The notes: generated by a model not told the origin, from the letters alone. A stretch of DNA of 64,000 nucleotides from DASUBN01 sp036500225 (GCA_036500225.1 DASYCJ010000118.1:1-64000); one strand, 5' to 3'; shown: positions 1-10,600, counted from the stretch's first letter. Translations and numbers: made by a program.

Positions 1-2832
1 CAGCAGTTTTCCCGCTTCCAGCCGCGACAGGTCCAAGGTATCGTTAATTATGGCCAACAAGGATTCAGAGGACACCCGGATGGTGCTCACGTAATCCTTC
101 TGCTCCGAGGTCAGGGCTGTGGAGGTCAGCAGCTTGGTATAACCGAGCACGCCGGTGAGCGGGGTACGCAGTTCGTGGCTCATGTTGGCAAGGAACTGTG
201 ACTTCACCTGTTCGCCCTCGGTGGCGCGGCGCTGGGCGATCTCCAGTTCAGCGTTCTTCAGGTTGACGCCCTGGAGCGTCTCCCGCAGTTCGAGGGTGGC
301 TTCCTGGACCTGGGATTCCAGCTTCTCCACGAAATTGCTCTTGATTTCGTTGGCCTCGCGCAGACTGGCACTAATGGCTTTTTCCCTCACGATCTTGCGT
401 TTCAGGCTGTATACGTAGGCGATGGTGCTGCCGATGATGATTAGCAGATAGATGGTGTAGGCCCACCAGGTGCGCCACCAGGGTGGCAGCACCACGATGT
501 CGAGAGCTGCCGGTCTGGCGCTCCAAAAGCCCCAGTTGTTGGTGGCACGTACCTCAAGCCGGTAGCGCCCGGGATTAAGGTTGGTGAACGTGATCAGATG
601 GTTACGGGAAGCTGGGGTCCACTCCGGGGTGAACCCGATCATCCGGTAAGAATAGGTGTTGGCCTGGGGCTGGGCGAAATCAGCCGCGGCCATGTCGAAG
701 GTCACGATGGAGTCTTCATAACTGAGTTGCAGTGGTTTGCCCGCATGGATACCCAACTCGACGAGGTGGTCATGTCTGTAGCTCGTCACCTCGTTGAACA
801 CGACCTCGGGGCCCACGGGATTCGGTTTGAGGAGGTCCGGATCGAACCCTAGCAAGCCGCCCGGGCCGCCGAACCAGACCCATCCGTTGGACGCACGTAG
901 ATGGGTGTAAGAATAGAACTCCAGGGAAGGCAACCCCTGGTCGCGGCTCAGGCCCAGTGTCTCACCAGTGTTGGGGTTGAACCGCAGCAGGGAGTTGCTA
1001 CTGGCGAGCCAGAGATTTCCCCCGCGTCCTCCAGCAATGGAGAGTATGGCGGCGCTTGTGGCGGTGGCCGCCTGAGGGTAATAGCGCTTGTCAATGAGTC
1101 TGCCGCCGACGTCGAAACTTAGTCTCCACAAGCCCTCATATGTGCCTGCCCATATCTGCCCGGCATCGTCACGGTAGAGGGCTTGGATCACAGGTTCGGC
1201 GGACGAATGTCCCTCGAGCGAGATGAGGCTGCTGTTCTTGTTTCGCAGATCCACTTCGAACAGACCGCGGAATGTGCCCGCGAGCATGGAGTTTGGCGAC
1301 AGTTGAAGCATGGTCTCCACCTGGTCATTGCGGACCAGACCGCCTGGGCTTCCGATAATGCGGGTGGTGGAGTGAGTGGAAGGGTGATATTCGATTAGGC
1401 CATTGCCGAAGGTGGCGAAGTAGTACGTATCGGGCGCGGATTGGTAGATACCACGTATAGAAACTTCGATGGCCTGGGGGGGGGAGGCGATATACCAGCG
1501 GTCCTTCAGGCGCCCGTTCCCATCCAGCACTAGGACCCAATCGTTCTTCGTGCCTATCAGTACCCGCCCAGCGGCATCGACTGCCATCGCGGTGGCCAAT
1601 CCGTAACGGCCGGAGTCGATGTGGGCGAAGTGTTCCCGCGTATTCCCGTAGGTGAACCCCGTGAGGGGTATCCTGTAGATATCCGTCGGCGAAGAGACCA
1701 GCAGGCTGCCCTGGTATTCCACTACCTCTTCGATGTGGTCCTGCACCGAGACGGTGCGGCCAGTGAGGGCGGTGGAGGTGACGTAGCCGACATCCAGGAG
1801 GCGTGGGTCAAGGACCTCGACGCCCACTTCGGTACCGATCCATATGAGGCCGCTGCGGTCCTGGTAGATATCGTATATGGTTAGAGAAGAAATACTGTCG
1901 TAGCTTTCCGGCTTGGTGTCGAATACACGCAACGCGTGGCTACCGTGCTCGAGTACTGAGAGCTGACGGCCACCATCGCAGATCCATAAATTCCCAGCAC
2001 TATCGGTGGAGACGAAGGCCACGAAATCCGTCGCGATGTTCTTGCCGACCCACTGCAGCAGTTTCGCGCGGTCGAAGGCATCTCCTTGTGGGTGGAAACT
2101 ATGCAGGCCATGGAGGGTCGCGAGCATCAAGTCATGCTCTGGGCTCTCGGCGATGACCGCTATGAAATTGCCCTCGGCATTGGTGCCGGTGTTGATGTAG
2201 GCATGGACGATGTGATGTGCGAGATCGAGTTCGTTGAGCCCACGGATGGTGCCAGCCCATATCTCGCCGCGGGAATCCACGAACAAGGAGCGTACGTGGT
2301 CGTCGCTCAGGCCTGAGGCGTTCTCGACCGTATAGTGCTGGATCTGACCGCTCTCCGGATTAAATACGTCGATTCCTGAATCATAACTTCCGATGATCAG
2401 TGTGCCGTTAGGGCCGCCTACTATCGAGTAGAGTTTGTCGCTGCCGATGCTGCGTGGATCACTCGGCACATGACGGAAATGGCGAAAGGCGCCGGTGGCA
2501 GGCTGATATAGGTCTAGGCCACCGCCGTAGGTGCCCAGCCAAAGCCGGCCTGCGGAGTCTTCATACAGGGCTTTCACGAAATCCGACGCGATGCTACTGG
2601 GATCGTCGGGCTTGTGCTTGAAGACCTTAAAACTGTAACCGTCGTACCTCTCCAGGCCGTTGCTTGTGGCGAGCCAGATATAGCCCTGCCGGTCCTGGAT
2701 GACCTGGAATACGGTGCCTGTGACTAGGCCGCTTTCCTTAGTCATGTCGCGGAAGCGTGCTTCGGCCCTGACTATCCGCGGCAACAGACAGGCAACAATC
2801 AGGAGCAAGGCCACGAATCTACAGATGCGCAT
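1..2832 (-). CDS. Two-component-propeller sensor histidine kinase, C-terminus cut by window edge
   Basis: An open frame of 944 codons starts at the ATG at 2832 and runs off base 1. It opens with a signal peptide (MRICRFVALLLIVACLLPRI, then VRAEA), followed by a periplasmic double propeller of reg_prop repeats (for example DRQGYIWLATSNGLERYDG near residue 40, DSAGRLWLGTYGGGLDLY, DRSGLIWIGTEVGVEVLD). A Y_Y_Y domain lies at about residues 690-770, one membrane helix at about 785-805, then a coiled coil and a HisKA domain with phospho-acceptor His886 in SHELRTPLTG. The ATPase and any receiver or DNA-binding domain lie outside the window. Family members are often hybrid one-protein two-component systems sensing polysaccharide breakdown products; the ligand here is unknown. 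The stand-alone Hpt gene 0.5 kb upstream on the same strand is a possible relay partner. Confidence 0.93.
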   Translation of the reverse strand, partial: MRICRFVALLLIVACLLPRIVRAEARFRDMTKESGLVTGTVFQVIQDRQGYIWLATSNGLERYDGYSFKVFKHKPDDPSSIASDFVKALYEDSAGRLWLGTYGGGLDLYQPATGAFRHFRHVPSDPRSIGSDKLYSIVGGPNGTLIIGSYDSGIDVFNPESGQIQHYTVENASGLSDDHVRSLFVDSRGEIWAGTIRGLNELDLAHHIVHAYINTGTNAEGNFIAVIAESPEHDLMLATLHGLHSFHPQGDAFDRAKLLQWVGKNIATDFVAFVSTDSAGNLWICDGGRQLSVLEHGSHALRVFDTKPESYDSISSLTIYDIYQDRSGLIWIGTEVGVEVLDPRLLDVGYVTSTALTGRTVSVQDHIEEVVEYQGSLLVSSPTDIYRIPLTGFTYGNTREHFAHIDSGRYGLATAMAVDAAGRVLIGTKNDWVLVLDGNGRLKDRWYIASPPQAIEVSIRGIYQSAPDTYYFATFGNGLIEYHPSTHSTTRIIGSPGGLVRNDQVETMLQLSPNSMLAGTFRGLFEVDLRNKNSSLISLEGHSSAEPVIQALYRDDAGQIWAGTYEGLWRLSFDVGGRLIDKRYYPQAATATSAAILSIAGGRGGNLWLASSNSLLRFNPNTGETLGLSRDQGLPSLEFYSYTHLRASNGWVWFGGPGGLLGFDPDLLKPNPVGPEVVFNEVTSYRHDHLVELGIHAGKPLQLSYEDSIVTFDMAAADFAQPQANTYSYRMIGFTPEWTPASRNHLITFTNLNPGRYRLEVRATNNWGFWSARPAALDIVVLPPWWRTWWAYTIYLLIIIGSTIAYVYSLKRKIVREKAISASLREANEIKSNFVEKLESQVQEATLELRETLQGVNLKNAELEIAQRRATEGEQVKSQFLANMSHELRTPLTGVLGYTKLLTSTALTSEQKDYVSTIRVSSESLLAIINDTLDLSRLEAGKLL

Positions 2833-2908
2833 GCTAGTGATCTCGTTGATCAACGCGGCATCTCCAGGTCGGGACTGGTGATGCCGCGTTGCCGGATGCC
2901 GTTAGGCT

Positions 2909-3187
2909 TCAGTCTTTGTCGTACACGTCATTTTGACAGAGACCCGCTGCACCGAAGGCATGCTGGGCCTGCCCGAGCTTCTGCACCGCCAGCTTTGCCT
3001 GTTTTTTGGCTTTCGTATTGGGGTGGCTCTTGGCGATCTGTTGAAGGGTACTGGAGACCTGTTTCACGAGCTTGTCGCCTTTGCTGAAATGCTGGGCGCG
3101 TTTGGCGGCGCCGGTGGCGGCCTTCTTGGCCCGGGCTTGGCTACGTTTCTTGAAGGTGGCAGCGGAAATGGGTTTCTTGGCAGCCAT
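2909..3187 (-). CDS. Small Lys/Ala-rich basic protein, 92 aa
   Basis: I do not recognise a named family. The protein begins MAAKKPISAATFKKRSQARA and is strongly basic, rich in Lys, Ala and Gln and free of membrane segments, with a predicted helical middle (LVKQVSSTLQQIAKSHPNTK) and an acidic tail ending DVYDKD. The start at 3187 is chosen because AAGGAG lies 7 bases upstream; a longer frame to 3259 lacks a ribosome site. Composition resembles histone H1-like or other nucleic-acid-binding small proteins, but that is only a compositional argument. It stands alone between the sensor kinase and the Hpt gene, all on the minus strand. Confidence 0.75.
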   Translation of the reverse strand: MAAKKPISAATFKKRSQARAKKAATGAAKRAQHFSKGDKLVKQVSSTLQQIAKSHPNTKAKKQAKLAVQKLGQAQHAFGAAGLCQNDVYDKD

Positions 3188-3313
3188 GGTCGCACTCCTT
3201 GTTATATGTATGTGTGACGGGGATTTCCTGGCGCAAACCCCGCGTCGGCAGGGGTGCACAGGGTCAGTTTACAGAATGTATTTTAACTGTGCACAGCCGG
3301 AACGCCGTGGCAA

Positions 3314-3625
3314 TTAGGTCTGCAAGGCTCCCAGAACGCGTTCAACTTCAAGGGTGAATTCACCCATGATCCCCGCATCCGGGGTCTTCTCCGAAGCTAG
3401 TCCATCCTCGATCCGGGCGCAGATGAGCTTCAGCGCTTCCAGCTGGCAGAACTGGGCGGTGCCTTTGATGCGGTGCACCTGTTCCCGCAGTTGCCCCCAA
3501 CGTGCTGCGGCGAACGCCTCCTGGGAACGCTGTGTGTCTATCGGCAGATCTTCCGCCAGCATCTGGCGTATCTCGGGTTGCAGGGCCGCCAATGCTCCCG
3601 CGAGGCCGTCTTGCGTCTCCGCCAT
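3314..3625 (-). CDS. Hpt domain histidine phosphotransfer protein
   Basis: This 103-residue protein is essentially one Hpt four-helix bundle. The motif HRIKGTAQFCQL carries the expected phospho-accepting His51 followed by K-G-T, and the surrounding helices (LREQVHRIKGTAQF, LEALKLICARIEDG) fit the family. Such proteins shuttle phosphate from the receiver of a hybrid kinase to a response regulator in the cytoplasm. GGGGGAG lies 6 bases before the ATG. No kinase receiver or regulator is adjacent, except the truncated sensor kinase downstream on the same strand, so pairing with it is an inference. Confidence 0.88.
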   Translation of the reverse strand: MAETQDGLAGALAALQPEIRQMLAEDLPIDTQRSQEAFAAARWGQLREQVHRIKGTAQFCQLEALKLICARIEDGLASEKTPDAGIMGEFTLEVERVLGALQT

Positions 3626-3720
3626 GGTGCTCCCCCTGATTTGACCCCGATGCCCATGTTCCGGGTTTCATGGCTGCCGGTCAAAGCCGGCCGGGGAGCA
3701 TGGTTTGTTAGACTGGTGCG

Positions 3721-4500
3721 ATGAATATCCTCGCCTTCGATATCGAGACCATCCCCGACCTGGACGGTGGGCGGCGCCTATACGGCTTCGACGGCCTTTC
3801 CGACGAGGACGTGGGCCGCGGCATGTTTCAGAAGCGCCGCCAGGACACGGGCGGCAGCGAATTCCTGCCCTTGCACCTGCAGCGGGTGGCGGCCATATCC
3901 ATCGCCCTGCGTAACCGGGATGGGTTCAAGGTCTGGACCCTCGGGACCCCTGAGTCCGACGAGAAGGAGATCATCGCGCGCTTCTTCGAGGGCATAGAGA
4001 AGTTCAGCCCCGACCTCGTGTCCTGGAACGGTTCCGGCTTCGATTTGCCGGTGCTGAACTACCGGGCCCTGCGCCATGGCATCAGCGCGCCGCGTTTCTG
4101 GGAGATGGGGGAGAGTGACCAATCCTACAAATGGAACAACTACATCTCCCGCTATCACTGGCGCCACACGGATCTCATGGACGTATTGGCCATGTTCCAG
4201 GGCCGCGGTGGAGCTCCACTGGATGAGATGGCTCAGCTCTGCGGCTTCCCCGGCAAGCTCGGCATGCACGGCAGCCAGGTGTGGGAACAATGGCTCAAAG
4301 GCAACATCGCCGGTATCCGTGACTATTGCGAGACCGATACCCTCAATACCTATCTCCTGTACCTGCGCTTCGAATTGCTGCGGGGCAATTTGAGCGACGA
4401 GGAATACCGGCGTGAGTGCGCCGTGGTAAGGGAGACCCTGAAGAAAGCCGCAAAACCGCACCTGGATGAGTTCCTGGCCGTCTGGCCACCCGCCGGATGA
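3721..4500 (+). CDS. Predicted 3'-5' exonuclease, PolB-exonuclease-like (DEDD fold)
   Basis: The 259-residue protein matches the family of stand-alone proteins related to the proofreading domain of DNA polymerase B. Exo I is AFDIETIPD with Asp7 and Glu9; Exo II is the segment SWNGSGFDLPVLNYRAL; Exo III is YCETDTLNTYLLYLRF. These supply the acidic residues for two metal ions in 3'-5' nuclease action, probably on DNA. The ATG has no Shine-Dalgarno sequence but a -10-like TAGACT ends 6 bases upstream, so the message may be leaderless. The stop overlaps the rlmD start by ATGA, so the two are translationally coupled; this pairing is common in gammaproteobacteria. Confidence 0.92.
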   Translation: MNILAFDIETIPDLDGGRRLYGFDGLSDEDVGRGMFQKRRQDTGGSEFLPLHLQRVAAISIALRNRDGFKVWTLGTPESDEKEIIARFFEGIEKFSPDLVSWNGSGFDLPVLNYRALRHGISAPRFWEMGESDQSYKWNNYISRYHWRHTDLMDVLAMFQGRGGAPLDEMAQLCGFPGKLGMHGSQVWEQWLKGNIAGIRDYCETDTLNTYLLYLRFELLRGNLSDEEYRRECAVVRETLKKAAKPHLDEFLAVWPPAG

Positions 4501-5795
4501 GGGCCCGTAACGCGCCTATGCCGGCACCTGATACTGCTGTGGAGATCACTGCGCTATCCCACGACGGTCGAGGCATCGCGCGGCTCGCCGGCAAGGCCAT
4601 GTTTATCGAAGACGCACTGCCCGGTGAGACGGTGCGCTTCCGCATCATCAAGCGCCGTCGTGACTTCGACGAAGCACAGGTCACGGAGGTGCTGCAGCCT
4701 TCGCCTCAGCGGGTGGAGCCCCGTTGCCGCCACTTCGGCGTGTGTGGCGGCTGTGTGCTCCAGCACTTCGCACCCGAAGCGCAGATCGCCGCCAAGCAGC
4801 AGACGCTATTCGATAACCTGGAGCGCATCGGCGGCCTTAAGCCTGGGCAGGTAGTGCCGCCGCTGACAGGTCCTGTATGGGGCTATCGCCGGCGCGCCCG
4901 GTTCTCTGCACATCGCAGCCCCAGCGGCAAAGTCGCGGTGGGCTTCAAGGAGCGGCACCGGTACCATGTCACGGACATCTGGCAGTGTCACGTGATGGAC
5001 CCGAAGGTCGGCGGCATCATGGATAAGCTCTCAGGCTTGCTTAGCAGCTTAAGCATCCCGGACAAGATTCCGCAGGTGGAGGTGGCAGTCGGCGATGATG
5101 CGGCAGTGCTATCTATCCGGGCCCTGGCATCTTTGAATGCGGCGGACATGGAGAAGATCACTGCTTTCGGTCAGGAGCACGGCTTCCACATGCAACTACA
5201 AGGGGAACCTGATGATCGGGAACTGCACTATCGGCTTCCGGAGTCCGGGATCGATATCGCATTCCGCTCTGCGGATTTCATCCAGGTGAACGGCACTGTG
5301 AATCGCGAGTTGGTGGAATTGGCCATCGCTGCTTTGGATCCCGGGCCTGACGATGAGATCCTGGATCTCTTTTCGGGTCTCGGTAATTTCACTTTACCTT
5401 TGGCCCGCAAGGCCAAGGCTGTGATCGGAGTGGAAGGAGAGGTGGGGCTAGTGGCGCGCGCCCGGTGTAACGCCGAGCAAAATGGTATCGCCAATGCAGC
5501 TTTCGAGCAGGCAGACCTGTTCGGCGAGAAGCAGCACGGCGAGTGGGCCAAGCGTCATTACGCAGGTATCCTCCTGGATCCGCCCCGGGCTGGTGCCCGG
5601 GAGATCATCGGCATGTTCCCGCGTTTCCAAGCCCGGCGTATTGTCTATGTCTCCTGCCATCCGGCCACCCTGGCCCGGGATGCAAAACTGCTCACGGAGC
5701 AGGGCTGGCATCTCAGCCGCGCCGGTGTCATAGACATGTTCCCCCATACTGCCCATGTGGAATCCATGGCGGTGTTCGACAGGAGTAAACCGTGA
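4497..5795 (+). CDS. rlmD: 23S rRNA (uracil-1939-C5)-methyltransferase RlmD
   Basis: RlmD methylates U1939 of 23S rRNA with S-adenosylmethionine. The 432-residue protein has an N-terminal TRAM domain (about residues 10-65), the Cys cluster for a 4Fe-4S centre (Cys77, Cys83, Cys86 in RCRHFGVCGGC, and Cys164 in WQCHV), and a C-terminal Rossmann methyltransferase. The latter shows DLFSGLGNFTLPLA for cofactor binding, ILLDPPRAG, and the catalytic Cys in IVYVSCHPATLARD. The ATG at 4497 overlaps the exonuclease stop; an internal ATG at 4518 is the alternative start. The stop overlaps the nagZ start. Confidence 0.96.
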   Translation: MRARNAPMPAPDTAVEITALSHDGRGIARLAGKAMFIEDALPGETVRFRIIKRRRDFDEAQVTEVLQPSPQRVEPRCRHFGVCGGCVLQHFAPEAQIAAKQQTLFDNLERIGGLKPGQVVPPLTGPVWGYRRRARFSAHRSPSGKVAVGFKERHRYHVTDIWQCHVMDPKVGGIMDKLSGLLSSLSIPDKIPQVEVAVGDDAAVLSIRALASLNAADMEKITAFGQEHGFHMQLQGEPDDRELHYRLPESGIDIAFRSADFIQVNGTVNRELVELAIAALDPGPDDEILDLFSGLGNFTLPLARKAKAVIGVEGEVGLVARARCNAEQNGIANAAFEQADLFGEKQHGEWAKRHYAGILLDPPRAGAREIIGMFPRFQARRIVYVSCHPATLARDAKLLTEQGWHLSRAGVIDMFPHTAHVESMAVFDRSKP

Positions 5796-6811
5796 GTCTG
5801 GGGCCGTTGCTGGTAGACGTGGCGGGCTTGAGTCTCAGTCCTGAGGACAGGGAACTGCTGCGCCACCCCCTGGTAGGCGGCGTGATCCTCTTCACCCGTA
5901 ACTATAAAGACCGATCGCAGCTCGAAGCCCTGGTGCAAGAGATACACGCCCTGCGCTCACCGCCCTTGCTGGTGACAGTGGATCACGAGGGCGGCCGAGT
6001 GCAGCGGTTCCGGGATGGTTTCACCCGACTCCCGCCGGCGCGGGTGTTCGGCGAACTATACGACAGCGATCCCAAACAGGCTCTGCGGCTCACGGAACTG
6101 TCGGCCTGGTTACTGGCGGCGGAGTTGCGCGCCAGCGGCTTGGACATGAGTTTCGCACCGGTGGTGGACTTGGACTACGGCGCCAGCATCATCATTGGTG
6201 ATCGGGCCCTGCATAGCGATCCCGTAGCCGTATCGGAACTGGCCCGGTGTTGGCTCTTGGGCATGCGTCGCGCCGGCATGGCCGCTTGCGCCAAGCATTT
6301 CCCCGGTCACGGTGCAGTGCAGGGGGATTCCCACCTGATGTTGCCGGTGGACACGCGTCCTCTGGAGACCCTGCGAAGCCGGGATATCGTGCCCTATCGG
6401 AAACTCATGGACTTGGATCTGCCCTCGGTGATGATGGCGCATGTGGTGTACGACCAGGTGGATCCGGGTCCCGCGAGCCTCTCGCGTCGCTGGATCCACG
6501 GAGAGTTGCGGGTCGGACTGCGCTTCGAGGGTGCAGTGTTCTGCGACGACTTGAGCATGCGCGGAGCGGAGAAGGCAGGCGACTACCTGGACCGGGCCAA
6601 GGCGGCATTGGCTGCGGGCTGCGACATGCTGCCCGTGTGCAATAACCGTGCCGGCGTGGTGTCCATACTGGATGGATTGCGGGATATGCCGGATCCCATG
6701 CGCCAATGGCGCTTCGCCCGTCTGCACGGCACAGGCGGACTTACCTGGGATACCTTACGGACCGGTACTGAATGGCGCGAAGCGCGTGAAGCGCTGGCCC
6801 CCTATCGATGA
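5792..6811 (+). CDS. nagZ: Beta-N-acetylhexosaminidase NagZ
   Basis: NagZ removes N-acetylglucosamine from anhydromuropeptides in cytoplasmic peptidoglycan recycling. The 339-residue glycoside hydrolase family 3 protein shows DHEGGRVQR near the N-terminus, AKHFPGHGAVQGDSH carrying the Lys-His and Asp-His catalytic signature, and CDDLSMRGA containing the nucleophile Asp. It starts with GTG in a GTGA overlap with the rlmD stop, with AGGAG 6 bases upstream. No signal peptide, in line with a cytosolic role. It ends 22 bases from the convergent csiV-like gene. Confidence 0.96.
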   Translation: MSLGPLLVDVAGLSLSPEDRELLRHPLVGGVILFTRNYKDRSQLEALVQEIHALRSPPLLVTVDHEGGRVQRFRDGFTRLPPARVFGELYDSDPKQALRLTELSAWLLAAELRASGLDMSFAPVVDLDYGASIIIGDRALHSDPVAVSELARCWLLGMRRAGMAACAKHFPGHGAVQGDSHLMLPVDTRPLETLRSRDIVPYRKLMDLDLPSVMMAHVVYDQVDPGPASLSRRWIHGELRVGLRFEGAVFCDDLSMRGAEKAGDYLDRAKAALAAGCDMLPVCNNRAGVVSILDGLRDMPDPMRQWRFARLHGTGGLTWDTLRTGTEWREAREALAPYR

Positions 6812-6833
6812 CGGGTTCAAGCTGGATTGATCG

Positions 6834-7607
6834 CTACTGATGATGAACCGGTGTCACAAGGACGATCGCACCGAACAGCGGGTGGTCGAAATAGGCCACC
6901 TTGCCTCCGTTCACTCGCATATCCTTGCGTAATCGATACAGCTGATACACCGGTGCAGTAGCGATGGTGGTGCCGGCAGCCGGCACCGGCATGGCCGAGC
7001 TCAAGGTCGCTGCGGAAGGTGTCGCCTGTTTCGCCAACGGTCCCTGCAGCACGATGTCCACATCGAAATGCAGATAGGGCCCGGTGGTGCTGAGCTTGGC
7101 GCTGCCGTAGACCTGGGTCGGCTTCAACGCCAGAGCGGCAGCAGCGGTACCCGTGAGGGCAGCCGGCGCAGGCGTCGCAGCCGTACCGGCAGCAGGGGAA
7201 GTCACCGCGGTCGGCGGCACACCGATGCGCACTGAAGGCGCTGACTCACGTTCCAAGGCCGGTTGGGTCCACGTCACATGCAGCAGCGGTTCGAAATTCT
7301 TGGAATGGCGCAGACGGTTCCATTGCTCGCCCAACTGTTCCGAAACGGGGGAGAGTGCCTGGTAGGGCACCGCGGAGCCGATGGAATTCGGCGCGGCCAG
7401 GGCTTGAGCTGCAGCCCAGTCCGGCATACCCGGGTCCACTGGCCAAGTCTCGGTGCTGCCCGCATCCGGGTCCAGCACCCGGAACACGATCACTTCCACG
7501 TTGTACCAATTGGGCTGTGCCGCGGAAGCCGCCGGCGCGGGCGCAGCGTTGCCGGCTGCGGTCAGCAGCAGGGTCAGGACGCAAGCGACAGTGGCTAAGG
7601 TCTTCAC
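6834..7607 (-). CDS. CsiV-family periplasmic protein
   Basis: The 257-residue protein starts with GTG, has a signal peptide (MKTLATVACVLTLLLTAAGN) and the family opening NWYNVEVIVFRVLDP. A Pro/Ala/Thr-rich middle (about residues 125-155) precedes the C-terminal block VYQLYRLRKDMRVNGGKVAYFDHP. In Shewanella the namesake CsiV is a peptidoglycan-binding activator of penicillin-binding protein 1a; homologues next to mfd in other gammaproteobacteria are mostly uncharacterised. It lies 28 bases after mfd on the same strand and is probably co-transcribed. The family call is good; the function is carried over from a distant homologue. Confidence 0.82.
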   Translation of the reverse strand: MKTLATVACVLTLLLTAAGNAAPAPAASAAQPNWYNVEVIVFRVLDPDAGSTETWPVDPGMPDWAAAQALAAPNSIGSAVPYQALSPVSEQLGEQWNRLRHSKNFEPLLHVTWTQPALERESAPSVRIGVPPTAVTSPAAGTAATPAPAALTGTAAAALALKPTQVYGSAKLSTTGPYLHFDVDIVLQGPLAKQATPSAATLSSAMPVPAAGTTIATAPVYQLYRLRKDMRVNGGKVAYFDHPLFGAIVLVTPVHHQ

Positions 7608-7635
7608 GGGCAGGCACTCCGATTGGCTGAGGCCA

Positions 7636-10600
7636 TTATGCCGCAGCCTTGCCGAGTTGCGTGAGCAGCTCTTCCACGGCAGCCATCCGCTCTTCCCGGT
7701 CTTCCAGATCCATGCTGAAACGCAGCCGGTCCTGGCCGTCCAGGCGGAAGGTATTGGGTTTGTTCTGCACCAGACGGATCACGGTGATGGGTTCCACCGG
7801 CGTATCCGGCCCGAAATGGATACGGCCGCCATGAGAACCCGCCTCGATCTTGCGTATGCCGAGGGGTGCCGCCCTGAGCTTCAGCTCCGCGAAGCGGAAC
7901 AGATTCTTGGCCTGGGGCGGCAGGAGACCGAAGCGATCGATCATCTCCACCTGCAGGTCTTCGAGTTCCGCTTGGTCCTTGCAGCTGGCGATACGCTTGT
8001 AGAGGGTGAGCCTGAGATGTACGTCCGGCATGTAGTCGGTGGTGAGCAGGGCAGGGATGTGGAGGTCTATCTCAGGACCGTGGTCCAGGGGCGCATCCAC
8101 GTCCACTTGCTTGCCGGCCTTGAGGGTCTTCACGGCTCGCTCCAACAATTCGGAATAGAGCGAGAAGCCCACTTCCTGGATCTGGCCGCTCTGTTCATCG
8201 CCCAATAGCTCGCCGGCGCCACGGATCTCGAGATCGTGGGTGGCGAGAGTGAAGCCGGCCCCCAATTCCTCCAGGGACTCGATGGCTTCCAGGCGTTTCA
8301 TGGCATCGCCCGTCAGAAGGTTGCGGGGTGGGATGATGAGATAAGCGTAGGCGCGATGATGGGAGCGCCCCACTCGGCCGCGCAGCTGATGCAGTTGCGC
8401 CAGGCCGAACTTGTCGGCGCGATGGATGACCATGGTATTGGCAGTTGGCACATCGATGCCACTCTCTACGATAGTGGTGCATACCAGGATGTTGAAGCGA
8501 CGGTGGTAGAAATCCAGCATCACCTGTTCCAGGTCCCGCTCCCGCATCTGGCCGTGGGCGATGCGGATCTCGGCGCCGGGCACGAGCGTGGCCAGGTCCG
8601 CTGCAGCCTTATCGATGGTCTCCACGCTGTTATGCACGAAATAGACTTGGCCGCCGCGCTTGATCTCACGCAGGCAGGCCTCCTGGATCAGGCCATCCTG
8701 CCACTCGCTGACGAAGGTCTTCACCGCCAGACGCTCTTCCGGCGGTGTGGCGATGATGGAGAGCTCCCGCAAGCCAGCCAGGGCCATGTTGAGGGTGCGG
8801 GGGATGGGAGTCGCCGTGAGGGTGAGGATGTCCACCTCGGCCCGGAGCTGTTTCAAGCGTTCCTTGTGTTGCACGCCGAAACGATGCTCCTCGTCCACGA
8901 TCACGAGGCCGAGGTCCTTGAACTTCACTTCCGGGCGAAGCAGCGCGTGGGTTCCTATGATGATCTCCACCCGACCCGCCGCCAGATCCTTGAGGGATGC
9001 GTCCTGCTGCTTCCCGGTACGGAAGCGGGACAGCACCTCGATGCGCACTGGCAGGTCTGCGAACCGATCTTGGAAGGTCTGGGCATGCTGTTGGGCGAGG
9101 AGGGTGGTAGGCACCAGCACTGCCACCTGTTTCCCACCTTGCACCGCCACATAGGCGGCACGTAGTGCCACTTCGGTCTTGCCGAAGCCCACGTCACCGC
9201 ATACTACCCGGTCCATGGGCTTACCCTCGGTCATGTCGGCGATGACGTTGGCGATGGCCTTCTCTTGGTCGATGGTCTCATCAAACGGGAATGCTTCTGC
9301 GAAAGCCTGGTATTCGATCTGCGACAGCTTGAATTGATGTCCCTGGCGTGCAGCGCGGCGCGCGTAGAGATCCAGGAGTTCCGCGGCCACGTCCCGGGCC
9401 TGTTCCGCGGCCTTGCGACGCGCCTTGTCCCAGTCGCCGCTGCCAAGCTTATGCAGGGGTGCCGATTCCGGTGAACTGCCGCTGTAACGGCTGATGAGGT
9501 GTAGAGAGGAGACCGGCACATAGAGCTTGTCGCCGCCGGCGTATTCGAGCCGCAGGAACTCCGTCTCGAAACCGCCCATATCCAGTGTCTCGAGGCCGAG
9601 ATAGCGACCGACGCCATGTTGTTCATGCACCACCGGCGCGCCGGCGGCCAGATCCGTGAGGTCGCGGATGATGTCTTCGGGGTTGCGGCGGGTGACGCGC
9701 CGGGTCTTCTGGCGGGCCCGCTCACCGAACAATTGTTCCTCCGTAAGTACCGCGATGCCCGCTTCCGGCAAGTTGAGCCCACGCTCCAGGGGTGCGATGC
9801 ATATGCCTAAAGGCTCGTCGCTGGCCAGAAAACCGTCCCAACCCTCGAATTGCGCCAACTTGATGCGCTGGCGGCCCAACAGGTCATTCAGATATTCACG
9901 CCGACCCGCGGACTCCGCCGCGAACAACACGCGGCCCTTGAAGCTGCGCAGGAAAGCCACAAGTTTCTCCGCGGGCTCCGCCGCACGGCTATCGACCCTG
10001 AGGAACAGCGGCGCGATGCTGGAGAAGTTGACGCCCTTGCCATCCAATAGTTCGAAGGACTGGATGCCGATGCAGGCATAGCGAGCGGCTGCCTCCTGTA
10101 CTGTCTTGGGCTCCAGCCAGACTTCTTCGGGCTTTAGCAGCGGCCGTTCGATGTCGTGGCGACGTTGTTCATAACGCTCTTGGATCTGTGCCCAGGCTTG
10201 GGTAAGCGCTGTCTCCATTTCGTCCACGAAGGCCACCGTGCTTTGCTTCGGTAGGTACTGGAAGAAATCCGAGGTCCCATCGAAGAACAGGGGCAGGTAG
10301 TACTCCACGCCGCCGATGGCGATGCCATTGGAGACGTCCCGGTAGATGACGCTGCGCTGAGGATCCCCCTCAATACGTGCCCGATAGCGCTGGCGGAAAG
10401 CGCGGATTCCCGCCTCATCTAGCGGATATTCTTTGGCGGGCAAGAGGTTCAATTCCGTGAGGTTATCCCGGGAGAGCTGGGTATCGGGGTCGAAGATCCG
10501 GATGCTCTCGATCTCATCGTCAAAAAGATCGATGCGATAAGGCACCGGCGATCCCATGGGGAACACGTCCAGCAGCGAGCCGCGCACGGCGAACTCGCCA

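Noticed and set aside
3216..3231. TGTGACGGGGATTTCC as a CRP site
   Set aside because: Only the left half-site fits; the right half does not resemble TCACA.
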